Below are positions 13,101 to 23,159 of a stretch of DNA of 64,000 bases, piece after piece. The stretch comes from Mugil cephalus (taxonomy: Eukaryota; Chordata; Actinopteri; Mugiliformes; Mugilidae): assembly GCF_022458985.1 (NCBI RefSeq), contig NC_061785.1, positions 1,171,816 through 1,235,815 of the forward strand. Direction: 5' to 3'. A program made the translations under genes and the position numbers. The notes under the pieces were generated by a model. The model ran no database searches. It saw only the letters and a program-made list of their open reading frames with translations, and had not been told where the DNA came from. The first letter of the stretch is position 1. Each line of letters begins with the position of its first letter.

Positions 13101-14015
13101 TGATGAATGGGAGGCGGCCACATATTTAATTATATGAGTAACAACAATAATAAATAATGATATAATAATATAAATAATTACTGATATTATAATAATTATT
13201 TTAGTAATAAAACAATAAAATATAATGATGAAATAAAGATAATTACAATAATGACAACATGAACAATAGAACCATTATAATGAAACGATCGTATTCTGAT
13301 GATAATAATAATAATGAATGTAACTGTGTGTTTGGGTGAATGTATATGTAATAGTTGGTTTAAACATGTGATGAGTCCCTGACGTGTCCTTGTCCTCCAG
13401 GGGACGGCCGTCTTCTGGTTCAACCTGTTCCCCAGCGGAGAGGGAGATTATCGGACGCGTCACGCTGCCTGTCCCGTCCTGGTGGGGAACAAGTGGGGTG
13501 AGTCCGTCCAAACGAACGAAACAGGAAACTTATCCAGGAAATAACTCTGGAACATTCGTCAGCGTGATATTAACTTCCTGAAACGATTGAAACAGTTTGG
13601 CCCAAGTCCCGCCCACTAACATGGAGGGGGCGGAGCTTATGACCTATACGCAGCCTCCAGCCACCAGGGGGAGCTCTACTAGCTTTGGTTTCACTTTAGA
13701 TGAACTGTTTCCTATTTATAAAGTCTATTCAAACACATTTGACTTTCATTTTATTTCATTTTATTTTATTTCATTTTTTTAAACTATTTGTTTTAGTAAC
13801 TTTCGGAGGAGACGTCGTTCTCAGGTTTGAGCTTCAGGTTTTAAGACTGAAGATGAATCTTGTAAATCTGTTTAGAATGAAACTAAACTTAATAAAGTTT
13901 AATAATAATGAGAAACTGTAAATAAATCAGTTTGTTTCCTACAGTTTCAAACAAGTGGATCCATGAACGAGGCCAAGAATTCAGGAGACGCTGCAGCCTC
14001 CAGGAGACCGACTGA
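2713..14015 (+). CDS. p4ha1: Prolyl 4-hydroxylase subunit alpha-1
   Basis: Catalytic alpha subunit of the ER collagen prolyl 4-hydroxylase (alpha2beta2 with protein disulfide isomerase), an Fe(II)/2-oxoglutarate dioxygenase. Exons seen: 2713-2794, 2875-2971, 3073-3134, 3237-3388, 4372-4614, 5548-5771, 5945-6121, 7473-7543 or 8301-8371, 10050-10149, 10346-10399, 10508-10573, 12637-12705, 13401-13497, 13945-14015. A signal peptide of about 20 residues precedes HNDFF. Exon 5 encodes the peptide-binding TPR domain (DYYHTELWM). The catalytic part shows the HxD ligands (HYD at 10382-10390), the distal His (TRHAACP, 13461-13463) and the 2-oxoglutarate Lys (VGNKW, 13491-13493). The product is close to the family length of about 534 aa. 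Sequence and exon layout favour P4HA1 over P4HA2. Two oddities: exon 3 lacks most of its 5' half, and exon 4 has an 8-nt insertion that breaks the frame. The other junctions are in phase. Decay or assembly error is possible. Confidence 0.93.
3389..4120. repeat. CA-rich array carrying copies of an exon-4 donor
   Basis: A long ACAC/ACAACAC-rich array fills the start of P4HA1 intron 4. Embedded in it are three copies of the exon-4 end with its splice donor (ACGGGACGACTGCAAG then GT), ending at 3659, 3797 and 3931. The array finishes in a pure CA run at about 4089-4118. Long His/Thr-rich and Cys/Val-rich open frames across it are repeat artefacts. Confidence 0.9.
4559..4572 (+). promoter_or_regulatory. 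CTCF-like core motif in exon 5
   Basis: Full match to CCASYAGRKGGCRS inside the P4HA1 TPR-domain exon. The bases also encode the YQQGAL region, so the match may be a by-product of coding constraint. Confidence 0.2.
4640..5445. mobile_element. MITE-like inverted-repeat element, copy 1
   Basis: It occupies P4HA1 intron 5. The left arm (about 4645-4705) and right arm (about 5365-5440) are imperfect inverted complements; the right arm contains TTTGTCCCTTAATGGTAA. Inside is an exact direct duplication of about 83 bp (4731-4813 and 5066-5148). A relative sits at 58155-58700 in SUN1. There is no coding capacity, so it is probably a non-autonomous DNA element; superfamily unknown. Confidence 0.6.
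6510..7436. repeat. 10-bp minisatellite (AGTCCAGTAG)
   Basis: About 90 tandem copies of a decamer AGTCCAGTAG / AGTCGAGTAG, with interspersed AGGCCGCTAT variants, just upstream of the first mutually exclusive exon of P4HA1. Because 10 is not a multiple of three, the array reads on the minus strand as a stop-free 10-residue repeat (GLYWTLLDST), which produces false open frames. Confidence 0.95.
7473..7543 (+). CDS. p4ha1: P4HA1 mutually exclusive exon, first version
   Basis: A 71-nt exon with AG acceptor and GTAAG donor. It reads LRRATISNPVTGVLETAHY and then ISK, the same as the first of the two alternative exons of mammalian P4HA1. Because 71 is not a multiple of three, including both versions or neither would shift the frame, so only one can be used. 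Confidence 0.92.
8301..8371 (+). CDS. p4ha1: P4HA1 mutually exclusive exon, second version
   Basis: A second 71-nt exon with its own AG acceptor and GTAAG donor. It reads LRRATVHDPQTGKLTTAHY and then RVSK, matching the alternative exon of mammalian P4HA1 (VHDPETGKLTTAQYRVSK). It is in the same phase as the exon at 7473 and is too short to stand out as an open frame. Confidence 0.9.
8455..8735. repeat. Minisatellite with AAAGATGGCCGAC core
   Basis: About ten tandem copies of a unit of roughly 29 bp containing ACTTTAAAGATGGCCGAC, directly downstream of the second mutually exclusive exon. A single diverged copy of the core occurs at about 9070. Confidence 0.9.
9324..9337 (+). promoter_or_regulatory. 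CTCF-like core motif in P4HA1 intron
   Basis: CCACCAGGGGGCGG matches the CTCF core consensus at all positions. It is in noncoding DNA, so unlike the exon-5 match it is not explained by coding constraint. Confidence 0.35.
9721..10047. repeat. Pure pyrimidine CTCCT tract at a splice acceptor
   Basis: About 325 bp of uninterrupted C/T sequence (CTC, CTCT, TCCTCC units) that runs directly into the AG acceptor of the exon at 10050. It has replaced the normal polypyrimidine tract. Arg/Glu-rich minus-strand frames across it are artefacts. Confidence 0.95.
10577..12605. repeat. CATT tetranucleotide array with higher-order units
   Basis: About 2 kb of ATTC/ACTC tetranucleotides fill the intron between the WLLY and MSDV exons of P4HA1. 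About seven times the array is interrupted by a conserved block of about 42 bp (AGTGATSCCTGCTGTTCTAC followed by ACCTGCATGACC). That block is a copy of the first bases of the same intron at 10577. Ser/Ile/His-rich frames across it are artefacts. Confidence 0.95.
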
Positions 14016-14026
14016 CCCCGACACTC

Positions 14027-14262
14027 CTCCTTCCTGCTCCTCCTCCTCCTTCCTCCTTCCTCCTCCTCCTCCTGCTCCTCCTCCTCCTTCCTCCTCCTCC
14101 TTCCTCCTCCCTCCTCCTCCTCCTCCTCCTCCTCCTCCTCCTCCTCCCTCCTCCTCCCTCCTCCTCCTCCTCCTTCCTCCTCTTCCTCCTCCTCCTCCTC
14201 CTCCTCCTCCTCCTTCCTGCTCCTCCTCCTCCTTCCTCCTCCTCCTCCTCCTCTGTCTCTGA
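14027..14262. repeat. TCC/CTC tract in the P4HA1 3' UTR
   Basis: Nearly pure TCCTCC sequence starting about 12 nt after the TGA. Long Pro/Ser and Arg/Glu frames over it reflect the triplet repeat only. Confidence 0.9.
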
Positions 14263-14969
14263 GCTGCTCATGTTGTTTACTTGTATTATTTTTTTCTCAT
14301 CTTTGAGTCTTTGCGTCCGAAATCGTTTTTTTTTGATCAGGTTTGTTTCATCGAGAACAAAGAACGAATGAAAAGTAAAGAACGTGTTAATCTTTAGTTT
14401 TTAATCTTTATTTATTTAATAGAGACGTTGAACTGATGTGAAGCTTTAAAGCATCAAACATCCAGAAAACAAGTAAAATAAATCAGAAACATTTTCATAT
14501 TTTTCTGCTTCGTTCTTTGTTCTCGACGTTTATAGAAAAACACTTTAAAACTATTTTCTGCCATTTTGTAAAAAAACGTTAAAGACATGACGAGCTCTCT
14601 GATTGGTCGCTGAGCTCTGCCCCTTCGTTAAGACCAGACTTCCTGTGTTGTTGCCGTTGCTAGGTAACACAATCACGAGCATAGAAGAACCATAGACATT
14701 AATACATAGACGCTGATGTGACGTGTCCACATATTGAAGGAGGCAAAGCTGTGAAGTAACAAACACTATTTAAAAGCACATTTAAAAAGTTAAACGTTTA
14801 TTTAATTCACACAAACTAAAGTTAATGAGAAACAGGTTCCAATAACAATGTATTTAAACTTTATTGATCCCACACGTCAGTAAATCAAGTTTCATCAGCT
14901 GTAAAGTAAAAACAGTGTTTTACACTTTAATAATATATGAATAACACTAAATGTAGATCAACTATTAAC

Positions 14970-14988
14970 TTATCTATCTATCTATCTG

Positions 14989-15075
<87 letters not shown>
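14970..15075. repeat. TATC/TGTC microsatellite
   Basis: About 25 tandem tetranucleotides: mainly TATC, ending in a TGTC block. Confidence 0.97.
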
Positions 15076-16189
15076 TAAAGCCTTAATTGAACTTTGAAAG
15101 TATAAACTAAATAAATTGAAAACAAAAAACAAGAAGAACACTTGTAAACACATGTTTGCGTATTTAAGAACACAGAAAGTAAAGAAAGTGTAAAACATGA
15201 TCCTTCCCTCACTGGGTTCATCACAAACTGTTGTTTCTCTGTGGAGTCGACCACATGTATGAAAATACGGAACAAACCACGTCCTGTATCGGCTCAATAC
15301 ATTAAACGAATACGAACATACGTATTTTCCATAACGTTGACAAGTTGCGCTCTGAAAACTCTGTTATAAAGGTGAAAAATGATGCAGAATATGACTGAAA
15401 CACGACCACGACGAACATGTGAAAGTTAATCACAACCGATCTGGTTTGGACCTAAACTGTCAGAACGTTTCCAAACAGTACGAAGCATAAATCTGGTGGT
15501 GACGTAGGAATCTACGTATTAACGTCTATGAGAGAAACACTGGCAGCCTGGTTACCTAGCAACAGCAACACAGGACGTCCGGTGGACCAATCACAGAGCT
15601 CCTTTAAAAGCTGGAACTCATTTTATATTTTATATATTTTCCATCTGTAGATTTCAAGCTTTTCAGAATCTTCTTTTTATTTTCCTGCAGACACATGAAC
15701 TTTGTCCTTCGCTGCCACTTCATTAGGTTCCAGCGTTAGAACGAGCCCGTCCCTAATGTTCTGGCCCGTGTGTCTGTGATGTGACACCGGTTCCTCCCTC
15801 TGCTTCCACCAATCGCTCCATGTGTGTCCAGGTGGTTTTAACCTGGAGGTCGTTCACATCCACTCCCACTCAGACGCCTCCTCTTCACATTTAACCCACT
15901 CAGGACTCACCAGCTTTTAACCAACATGGCCGAACATACTTTCACATATTTGTTCTCAGTCTGTTAAACTTCTCATGATAATTTATCTGAAGCAACTAAC
16001 TTTTAAAAAATGTTCAGATTCATTCAGAGTGAACAAGAAAAGACGTTTAATTCTCCATATTCCAACACTCCACTAATAAGGATTTAAATCAGAGCTTTTC
16101 CTTTTTAACGTTGAGTCTGATTAAATGTGATGAATCTAGAATCATCAGAATGAATCTGAGGCCTGAGGTTGAAATGATTTAATAATTAT

Positions 16190-16640
16190 AAAAATAATTA
16201 ATCTGATTATCACTTTAATTCAACACCGTCCAAAACTCTGCTAGAAAAAAACACTTTTTCTGGATAAATCTCTTAAACCGCTTCAGCTCATTTTGAGCAT
16301 TTTAACTCTTTAAGTTTGATTAATTAAATAACATTTCCACAGATTTATGGAAAATAACGTTTTTATTTTTTTTCCTCATTAAAAACAACAGTAACTTTAA
16401 TTAATAAAAAAAACACTTATTTGAGTATTTTAACTCTTTAAACTCCAGACAGAAAAAAAAAGTTGGCAGCTGTGACTTAAATTAATCAAATCCTCAAAGT
16501 GAGAGATTTTTTCTGGTGGTTTTGTAAAGTGTTGAAGTGGTTGAAGAGATTTATGCAGAAACAAATATTCCTGAGTTTTTTTTTGGACGGTGACATTTTG
16601 TAGCAGATTATTTTTACAGTGTTAGAACTTTAGTTTTTTC
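16190..16640. mobile_element. Diverged hairpin element, possible third MITE copy
   Basis: The left segment at about 16250-16310 (ATAAATCTCTT then ACCGCTTCA) has an imperfect inverted partner at about 16525-16565 (TGAAGTGGTTGAAGAGATTT). The arms resemble those of the elements in P4HA1 intron 5 and SUN1, but divergence is high. Confidence 0.35.
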
Positions 16641-16914
16641 TTTTTTGAACCATGAGAGACTTTGTTATGAACATTGCGCCGCGTCGACTAACACGGTCGC
16701 TATGACGACACGTTTGATGCCTGAGGGTTAAATGTGAACGTTTGTGTTGAAGTCGCCTCCTCTTTGTGTGTTTGATGATTTAATGACGTGTGAAGAATGT
16801 AACAGACGCGTCTGAGTCATGTGATGTTAAACATGTTACACTTTCAGAATAAAATACGATTTATTCGACTGCAACAGAAAATAAATTAATAAAACGTCTC
16901 TAAGTTCTTGAGTC

Positions 16915-16917
<3 letters not shown>

Positions 16918-16975
<58 letters not shown>

Positions 16976-17000
16976 TTGTTTCTGTGTGTGCGTGTGTAAA
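16918..17000. repeat. TG microsatellite
   Basis: (TG)n with a few interruptions; it gives Cys/Val frames with no biological meaning. Confidence 0.97.
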
Positions 17001-17329
17001 TTATAATATGTTAATATTAATAATAATAATAATAATGGACGGTGATAAAAGCTGCAACACTTTCATTTCTCATTTCTATATTTTTATATTATTTAGTTTT
17101 TGTGTTATTTTGTGTTGCTGTGCAGTTAATTTTGTTTATGTACAAAAACAAAACAATAAAAGTAAATAATGATAATAATAAAAGTGACAGAAATATGTTG
17201 GATAGATTTTCATGTTATGACTTTAATAATAATGAAGCTGACAGATGGAGAAGTTTATGAACTAAAAAACTGAATAAACTAAATAATAATTGGTGAGTTT
17301 TATTTATTAGGGACCTAAAAGTGATTTGA

Positions 17330-18390
17330 CGGGAATTAAGACTTTAACACCACAGATTTTTACTGTTACAGGTCAATAAAGTGAAATTCTCCTGTTTTTA
17401 TGTTTATATTCAGTCAGAGTTGAAGCTAATTAGTGAATTTAATTAGATTTCACTGATGGAGAAGCGCTGAGGTTTCTTGGTGTTCGGCTGATGCAGCTGC
17501 AGCCTCTTCCTCTCTGATCCTCTCATCTTCTCTCTAGTTTTTTCTTCTCCATCTTTGTCCCAGACCCTGAATTTAATGACAGTTGATGCTGTTTGACTGT
17601 TTTCTGCGAGTCTCTGATGTTCTTCGATGTTTAGGCCTCGTCTGCGTCTACGTTCTGATCCAGGAGCTTTAGTTTCTGATTATTCATGAATCAGTTTAAT
17701 GTTCACACACAGACGTAGATTAGTAACCTCCGCTCTGTCCCGACTCCTGCATCCGAGTGAGTCAGTTACAAGATTTAAATTTAGTTTGGATGTTTATAGA
17801 AAACACTTTTAAACAGTTTTCTGCCATTTTTTAAGTTAAATAATCAAAATATTCATAAGTATAAAGTGAAGTTCTCTGAAAAGTGATGAGATCCCTGAAT
17901 TTAATGAAAAGACTTTCACACCACAGATTTTTACTGTTACAGGTAAATAAAGTGAAATTCTCCTCTTTTTATGTTTATATTGAATATTTATTTTATTTGA
18001 TTAAATGAATTAATTAGTTCCTGTTTCACTGAAGCGCTGAGGTTTCTTGGTGTTCGGCTGATGCAGCTGCAGCTTCGTCCTCTCTCTGCTTTAAGTTGTC
18101 ATCAGACTGAAACTAATTCTCTGGTCGTCTTTCTAGTTTCTTGTGTCCTTTTTTCTTCTTGTCTCTTCGTGGACGTTCTGCATCTGTTCAGTAACTTGTG
18201 GAGCTTTGACCTGAGCTCCAGCTGGACTTTAATGTTCACACACAGACGTAGATTAGTAACCTCAGGTCTGTTAAACTCCAACGTCGTCTGGAGTCCGTGA
18301 GAAGATTTAAATTTATTTTGGATGTTTAGAGAAAACACTTTTATACAACTTCATTTCATAAATTAAATAAACTAAATATTCATTAATACA
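17330..18390. repeat. Two-copy tandem duplication (about 560 bp)
   Basis: Shared landmarks recur in order about 530-570 bp apart: CCACAGATTTTTACTGTTAC at about 17350 and 17920, GGTTTCTTGGTGTTCGGCTG at about 17471 and 18042, CACAGACGTAGATTAGTAAC at about 17708 and 18240, and a final GATTTAAATTT segment at about 17772 and 18304. A partial third copy of the last segment lies at about 14530-14580. Confidence 0.75.
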
Positions 18391-18450
18391 TCGACGAATA
18401 ATTTGCTTTTTAAAAGTGAACACAGCAGAGTGATGTCAGGAAGACTGGCT

Positions 18451-18531
18451 GGTGTCCCTCTGTGAGACGTTCAGGTGTCTCTCTGTGAGACGTCCAGGTG
18501 TCCCTCTGTGAGACGTTCAGGTGTCCCTCAT
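18451..18531. repeat. 23-bp tandem repeat just after the arginase stop
   Basis: About 3.5 copies of a 23-bp unit (GGTGTCCCTCTGTGAGACGT plus three bases) immediately downstream of the stop codon, inside the arginase 3' UTR. Confidence 0.9.
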
Positions 18532-18535
18532 CCCG

Positions 18536-20884
18536 TTAGGGTTCAGGCATGGAATAATCCGGGGGGTGGTTTCCCTCCCGGACTCGTCCGAAGCAGCCGA
18601 GCAGCAGGTGGACGGCGGTGTTGGCGGTGGAGACGATGTCCTCCTCCGTCTGAGCCCGGACAGGATTCACCTCCACCAGGTCCACGGCCGACAGGAGACC
18701 TGGACCAGGACATTTAGACGCAAGGGACCTGGGATTACGAGTCTTTTTGTGGATGTGACAAGTCTTTTCGTCAGTTTGTGTCTCTTTTTGACGGGTTACA
18801 AGTTCTTTTTGAGTGTCTTTGTAGATGCTTTTCAACAGATTTTATCAGATTACGAGTCTTTTGTTGGATTACGAGTCACTTTGTGGATGTAACGAGTGTT
18901 TTTTGTCAGTTTATGAGTCTTTTTTTTCGAGTCTTTCTGTCGTGATGCTTAAAACGGATAAAATGGTGACGTGAGTATTTACTGTTAATTCTGTGGGACG
19001 ACGTTTGATTGACAGCTCACACTAGCTTCTCCACGGCAACAGCAGCCGAGGCTCATGGGTGCTGTAGTACCCGGAGCCAGTGGTGGGTGTTACCTGTCTG
19101 GTGGAGGTGCTCAGTGATGTACAGCCCCTCCCTGTATGTGAGTCCTCCTGTCACAGGCGTCCCTGTTGCCGGGGTAACGGACGGGTCCAGGGCGTCGATG
19201 TCGTAGCTCAGGTGGATCGGTTTCTTCACGCTGGAGAGAGAAAACGCGCATTTGAACCAGGAAGTAGAACCAAACAAGCGTCTCTAAATGAATCTACGAG
19301 GAGGGGGCGGAGCTAACCTGGTGGCCAGGTAGTCACATGTCTCCTCCATGACTCTGGAGACGCCGAGTCGATCCACAGCCGTCATGGAGAAAACCTTGAC
19401 ACCGAGGAGCTTCAGGATGAAGCTGAGGACACAAACGAAGACGCTGAACGCTACTGATGGAGGAGGGGGGGTGGGGGGGGGCAGCATTTAAACCGGACTC
19501 ACTGCTCTGCTGGATCCACGTCCCTCAGGCCGATGTAGACCAGGTCTCTGGCCCACACACAAGGTTTCAGCCACGAGAAGTTTGGAAAAACAGGAATCTG
19601 GAGAAAAGAGCCGGAGCTTTAAGGAAGGAAGGAAAGGAGAGAAGGAAGGAAGGAAGGAAGGAAGGAAGGAAGGAGTCCAGAGAGCGGCCTGACCTTGGCG
19701 TGGAGCTCGTGCAGGAGGAAGGCCATGCTCTGGCCGTGGATGTTTCCCGTGTAGGAGGTCAGTGGGGTGTTGATGTCGGCGTGGGCGTCGACCCACACGA
19801 CGCCGAGCCCCGCCCCCCCGGCGGCGGCCGAGTGTCCGTGGATGGAGCCGATGGCCAGACTGTGGTCCCCGCCCAGCGTCACCGCCGTGTGCCCCGCCTC
19901 CTTCGCCGTCCGCACCGCCTCAGACAGCCTCCGGGTGGCGCCGCCCACGGCACGGACACTTTTCAACACGCCCACCACAGGCTCCTCCTCCTCCACCTCC
20001 TCAAACACCAGGTTCCCATAATCCTTCACTGTGCAGCCTGCACACACATTATTATTATATATCTATTACATTATTACTCTGAGGATGGAAGCTTCCTTCC
20101 TTCCTTCCTTCCTTCCTTCCTTCCTTCCTTCCTTCCAGACGCCGTGAGGTCACGACCAGTGGGAGGAGCTTACACATTCAAACATTTCCCAGCATGCTCT
20201 CTGGGTGAATGTTAACCGTGTTGTAATGAAAAACAAACAGGTTTCCAGACGGTGACCTTTGACCCTGTGGTGGTGGTGATGCGTTCACTGACTCCAGTAA
20301 ATAAATAAACTCAATGTCCACACGTCTCTTCACGTTTGTTCCAGTCAGAGAAGAAAAGACTCCGATATCTGACTCACTCTTTATTATTATTATTATTATC
20401 ATTATTATTATTATTATTGTTATTATTTATTTCCTGGTTCTAGTCTTGGTTCTAGTCCTGATCCTGGTCCTGGTTCACTGACCTTGGTCCTGGAGTCGCT
20501 GTACGAGTCCTGCAGCCCTGATCCGGTCCGGTCCTCCCTCCACTCCACCCCGGTGCTGCAGAACCACCACAGAAGAAGAAGAAGAAGTCGTTTAAAGTGA
20601 AGCAGGAAGCGGAAACAAAAATTAACCCGAATGTTAAAAAGACTCAGCGCCCCCTAGTGTCGTGTTCTGTCCTCTTCTCTGAATAAACCAGTGGATAAAT
20701 TAGAGACAGAAGTTATTGTCATTGATAAATTCCAGTCTTCTATGTCATTTCCACACTTTGTAAATTCCTGCTCCGGACCGGACTGGACCCGCTGACGGGC
20801 CGCTTCCGGCCCGCGGGCCGCAGGTTGGACACCTGTGGTCTCACCTGTCCCTTAGAGAAAGGTGCCCCGATGATTCCCACGGAC

Positions 20885-20923
<39 letters not shown>

Positions 20924-20991
20924 CGATGATGATGAAGAAGGCTTCGCTTCAGCGTGAGCGCGAGCTGCCGCAGGGTCCTCGCGCTCATCAT
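18536..20991 (-). CDS. arg1: Arginase, mitochondrial type
   Basis: Binuclear manganese hydrolase that converts L-arginine to ornithine and urea. Seven coding exons in transcript order: 20845-20991, 20483-20555, 19694-20037, 19503-19597, 19318-19422, 19094-19230, 18536-18699; together 1065 nt (354 aa), all phases consistent. Metal-binding motifs are intact: [22 protein letters not shown] and SYDIDALDP. The end is [14 protein letters not shown]. The N-terminus is a basic presequence ([19 protein letters not shown]) typical of mitochondrial import, followed by a poly-His run. The tail and blocks such as MEETCDYLA and REGLYITE resemble arginase-1 more than arginase-2. To my knowledge teleost ARG1 is also mitochondrial, so arg1 is my preferred symbol, with arg2 possible. 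Convergent with P4HA1. Confidence 0.93.
19620..19677. repeat. GGAA microsatellite in arginase intron
   Basis: AAGG/GGAA tetranucleotides about 17 nt downstream (transcript sense) of the 344-nt arginase exon. Similar GGAA·TTCC tracts occur at 20089-20136 and in SUN1 at 49150-49183. Confidence 0.95.
20089..20136. repeat. TTCC microsatellite in arginase intron
   Basis: About 12 TTCC tandem units in the intron between the second and third coding exons of the arginase gene. Confidence 0.95.
20376..20430. repeat. TTA microsatellite in arginase intron
   Basis: ATT/TTA trinucleotide run with two interruptions, about 55 bp. Confidence 0.9.
20886..20936 (-). repeat. Coding CAT repeat (poly-His) in arginase exon 1
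   Basis: ATG/ATC triplets on the plus strand are CAT/CAC codons in the minus-strand gene. They give about 15 His with one Arg between the presequence and [14 protein letters not shown]. The repeat is in frame and interrupted once (CGT). Confidence 0.93.
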
Positions 20992-20999
20992 GCTGACAC

Positions 21000-22300
21000 C
21001 GTCACTGACCGAGCGAGCGGCGCGAGCCTCCTCAAAAACCTCCGTGACGTCAGCGAGACGCGATACGTCATGAATGAGTAACTTAGTGTTAACAAGAAAA
21101 TTACACAATATATATTTAACCAGAATCATTAACATTTATTTTATTACGGTTTATATTCATGTAGGTTCTGGACCGGAAGAATATAAATACTGTGCAAAAC
21201 TAAATGTAATGATGTAGAAATATGATTTTGTTCGTGACCAGATCGAATTATTTTCTGTCAACTCGTTGATTTTATTTATAAATTTCCATCCACATTAAGT
21301 AGCGGAACTAAAGTAACGTCTGCTGCTCCACAGGATTTAAATACATCAAATCTTCATTATTGTTGTTATTGGTTTGTATTTTATCTATAAGATACAAACT
21401 CTATAAAGTGAAAAACCTGTCAAATTATTTCTTGTTGTATTTTAATCCATAGTCTTAGTCATAGTTATTTAGATGTTTTTCCAATAAAGACTGAAAATAA
21501 CTATAAATTGCTTGTAATATTTCTCTCATATATATATTTTTTTATCCATGTTGAATGTTTCTGTTGCTGCTGCCAACGTGAATTTTCTGAATTTTCCCAC
21601 TGAAGGATAAATGAAGTCTGATCTTATACTTTCTCTAAAATTAAATACTTATTTATTTTTGATTTATATTCATTAAACACCACTTGATTTTTTTTGTGTA
21701 ATTACTAAATTGTCCAAAAATAATAAATAAGTTCTGCTGTCAACACAAAAGTATAAACATTTAACATTTTAATATTTTTTTTATTGAATTCTTATTTAAC
21801 TTTTATTCATCAAATTACTTATTCATCTTGAATATTATTTTTTCTGATTATTAAATTAATAAATAAATTCTTCTTCCTTACAGAAACTTCATGATGCCAA
21901 ATAAATACATAGAAATAATATTTAAATTAAAATAGTAAAAGCTAAAATCAACTCAAAGTCAAAATGGCACAAAATAAAACAATTAAAAAAACTAAATGGT
22001 GAAATTAATACTACTTTTTTTTTTTTTAAATCACTGCATGACATAAAAATAAATTTGAGAAAACGAGGTTAAACACTTCAAATAATTAAATATAAAAAAT
22101 AATATTTCAAATAAGACTAAACCGTTATCATGAAATAAAACATCTAAATTAATAAATAATTCCTGCTTCAAAATTATAACTTAACAATAAAAACTAATAA
22201 AAAGACGCAATTAAATGTAAAAATGACAAATGTTTTAAGAGGGAAATAAAACCGTCGGATTCATCTTCACTTTAAATGAATCAACTCAAACTCGGTTCAG
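21000..22300. other. Arginase promoter side and AT-rich intergenic DNA
   Basis: The first roughly 100 bp upstream of the arginase start are GC/CpG-rich (about 20990-21070) and probably hold the promoter. The rest is AT-rich with poly-A/T runs and no supported gene. The HEATR1 transcript ends near its right limit. Confidence 0.5.
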
Positions 22301-22302
22301 CA

Positions 22303-22308
22303 TTTATT
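22303..22308 (-). terminator. HEATR1 poly(A) signal
   Basis: TTTATT on the plus strand is AATAAA on the HEATR1 strand, about 120 nt after the stop codon at 22429-22431. The short 3' UTR also contains a GGATCTGGTCT-type repeat (about 22355-22430). Confidence 0.5.
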
Positions 22309-22344
22309 TATTTTTATTGTATTTTATGTATTTTACTACAAACG

Positions 22345-22428
22345 TGTCCTGAAGGATCTGGATCTGGTCTGGATCGGGTCTGGATCTGGTCTGGATCGGG
22401 TCTGGATCGGGTCTGGATCGGGTCTGGA
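22345..22428. repeat. Short GATCTGGTCTG repeat in HEATR1 3' UTR
   Basis: Several tandem copies of a unit of about 11-12 bp (GGATCGGGTCT / GGATCTGGTCT) ending two bases before the HEATR1 stop codon. Confidence 0.9.
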
Positions 22429-23037
22429 TCAGAAGTAGCTCTGCAGCGGTTCTCCCAGGATGTTCTCCATCTCCTGCACCACCTTCTGGACCTGCTGCTC
22501 CACCTCCTCACACTCATCTGCCAAACAAACACATGGTGTCAGGTTCTCGCTGACACTCGGACTACGTTACCCAGAAGCCTCTGCGCTCACCCTCCATCAG
22601 CTCCGCCAGGAACGGGATCGTTTCTGGAAGCAGCACCATGTAGTTTTCCTTCAGCTTCGACGCCACTTCCACCAACACGAGCAGAGCCGAGAAACGCACC
22701 TGAGGGAGACACACACACACGCGTCAACACACAAATACATCAACACGCAGACACAAACACACAAACACAGACGAGAAACGCACCTGAGGGAGACACACAC
22801 ACGCGTCAACACACAAATACATCAACACACAAACACAAACACACAAACACAGACGAGAAACGCACCTGAGGGGGACAGACACACACACACGCGTCAACAC
22901 AGAAACGCGTCAACACACAAACACAAACACGTCAACACACAAACACATCAACACACAAACACACAAACACGTCAACACACAAACACATCAACACACAAAC
23001 ACACAAACACGTCAACACACAAACACACAAACACGTC

Positions 23038-23074
<37 letters not shown>

Positions 23075-23097
23075 ACACACAAACACACAAACACGTC

Positions 23098-23159
<62 letters not shown>

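Larger units (their letters stand above)
14016..18440. other. P4HA1 3' UTR and convergent intergenic region
   Basis: No supported coding exon. It begins with a TCC-rich tract (14027-14262) right after the P4HA1 stop. A candidate AATAAA lies at 14477-14482. A TATC microsatellite (about 14970-15075), a TG microsatellite (16918-17000), a diverged hairpin element (about 16190-16640) and a two-copy duplication (17330-18390) follow. P4HA1 and the arginase gene converge here, and the exact transcript ends cannot be set from sequence. Confidence 0.6.

Noticed and set aside
20445-20570. Apparent frameshift in arginase exon 2
   Set aside because: Read from the acceptor at 20556 the exon is in frame ([21 protein letters not shown]) and matches the family; my first alignment used the wrong GTGGAG.
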